Shown here one piece after another: positions 47,319-47,363 of a DNA stretch of 47,363 bases (position 1 is the first letter of the stretch; every line of letters starts with the position of its first letter). The notes under the pieces are model-generated. The model did no database searches. It had not been told where the DNA came from and worked only from the letters and a program-made list of their open reading frames with translations. Origin of the DNA: Clostridiales bacterium. GTDB lineage: Bacteria; Bacillota; Clostridia; Christensenellales; Aristaeellaceae. Where the stretch lies: positions 1 to 47,363 of the forward strand of contig SFHU01000010.1 of the NCBI GenBank assembly GCA_004555535.1. The letters are read 5' to 3'. Both the position numbers and the translations under genes were made by a program.

Positions 47319-47363
47319 ATGAAGATTGAAGGGAACCAGAAAGAACTGGATGCAATGGTAGAA
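47319..47363 (+). CDS. Start of a further gene (partial)
   Basis: Fifteen codons, MKIEGNQKELDAMVE, then the window ends. GGAGG (47302-47306) lies 12 bases upstream, a little far. Too short to assign; the local AT content is higher than in the rest of the window. Confidence 0.5.
   Translation, partial: MKIEGNQKELDAMVE

Overview
The window reads as chromosomal DNA of a high-GC, low-complexity-intergenic Gram-positive anaerobe of the Clostridia type (gut Christensenellales-like is my guess, not something the sequence proves). Reasons: strong AGGAGG ribosome sites, sigma-A promoters with 17-bp spacers, clostridial protein families (DUF3048, heterodimeric ABC exporter with MarR, MoeA-like protein with Cys tail), a tungsten/molybdenum aldehyde oxidoreductase and no aerobic respiration genes. 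Two perfect ParB (parS) sites at 4446 and 4483, next to mnmE, suggest that the window lies in the origin-proximal part of the chromosome.

Layout. 1-14.8 kb: housekeeping genes (guaA, mnmE, a metallophosphoesterase, a broken addB, DUF3048, ogt, cysK, a YbaK-type deacylase, an S51-family peptidase and a PurF-like protein without its nucleophile). 14.8-22.7 kb, all on the minus strand: a molybdenum/tungsten block, moeA-like, moeA, moaC, moaA, a MOSC-MogA fusion, modA, modB, modC. 22.8-24.8 kb, divergent: a compact alkaline-phosphatase-fold protein, a 102-residue protein resembling part of a molybdopterin oxidoreductase, and MobB. 24.8-29.1 kb, minus strand: ydhY-ydhV-ydhW-like operon (Tat ferredoxin, AOR-family enzyme, YdhW) behind a Moco/Tuco-type riboswitch. 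Together these supply oxyanion uptake, pterin synthesis, metal insertion and the enzyme that uses the cofactor.

29.3-41.5 kb, plus strand: an M50 protease and then the most unusual part of the window, a tightly packed six-gene operon of large proteins: two unknown proteins with N-terminal beta modules, a GrpE-like protein with a large extra N-terminal half, an Hsp70-like ATPase that has a short substrate-binding beta domain but no helical lid, an all-helical protein, and a 984-residue NB-ARC/STAND-like NTPase whose N-terminal part carries two HEPN-like RN-x3-H motifs. I do not recognise this set as a described system; a chaperone-gated sensor or defence module is a reasonable hypothesis. 41.5-47.3 kb: a MarR-regulated heterodimeric ABC exporter, a metallo-beta-lactamase-fold protein with an acidic tail, and the first 15 codons of a further gene.

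Intergenic spaces are occupied by two repeat families. One (2 copies, about 175 bp) has complementary ends that co-vary, like a miniature fold-back element. The other (3 full copies and 2 partial) contains a Y-shaped hairpin with several compensatory base changes; one copy has been read into the C-terminus of ogt. No tRNA, rRNA or CRISPR array was seen.
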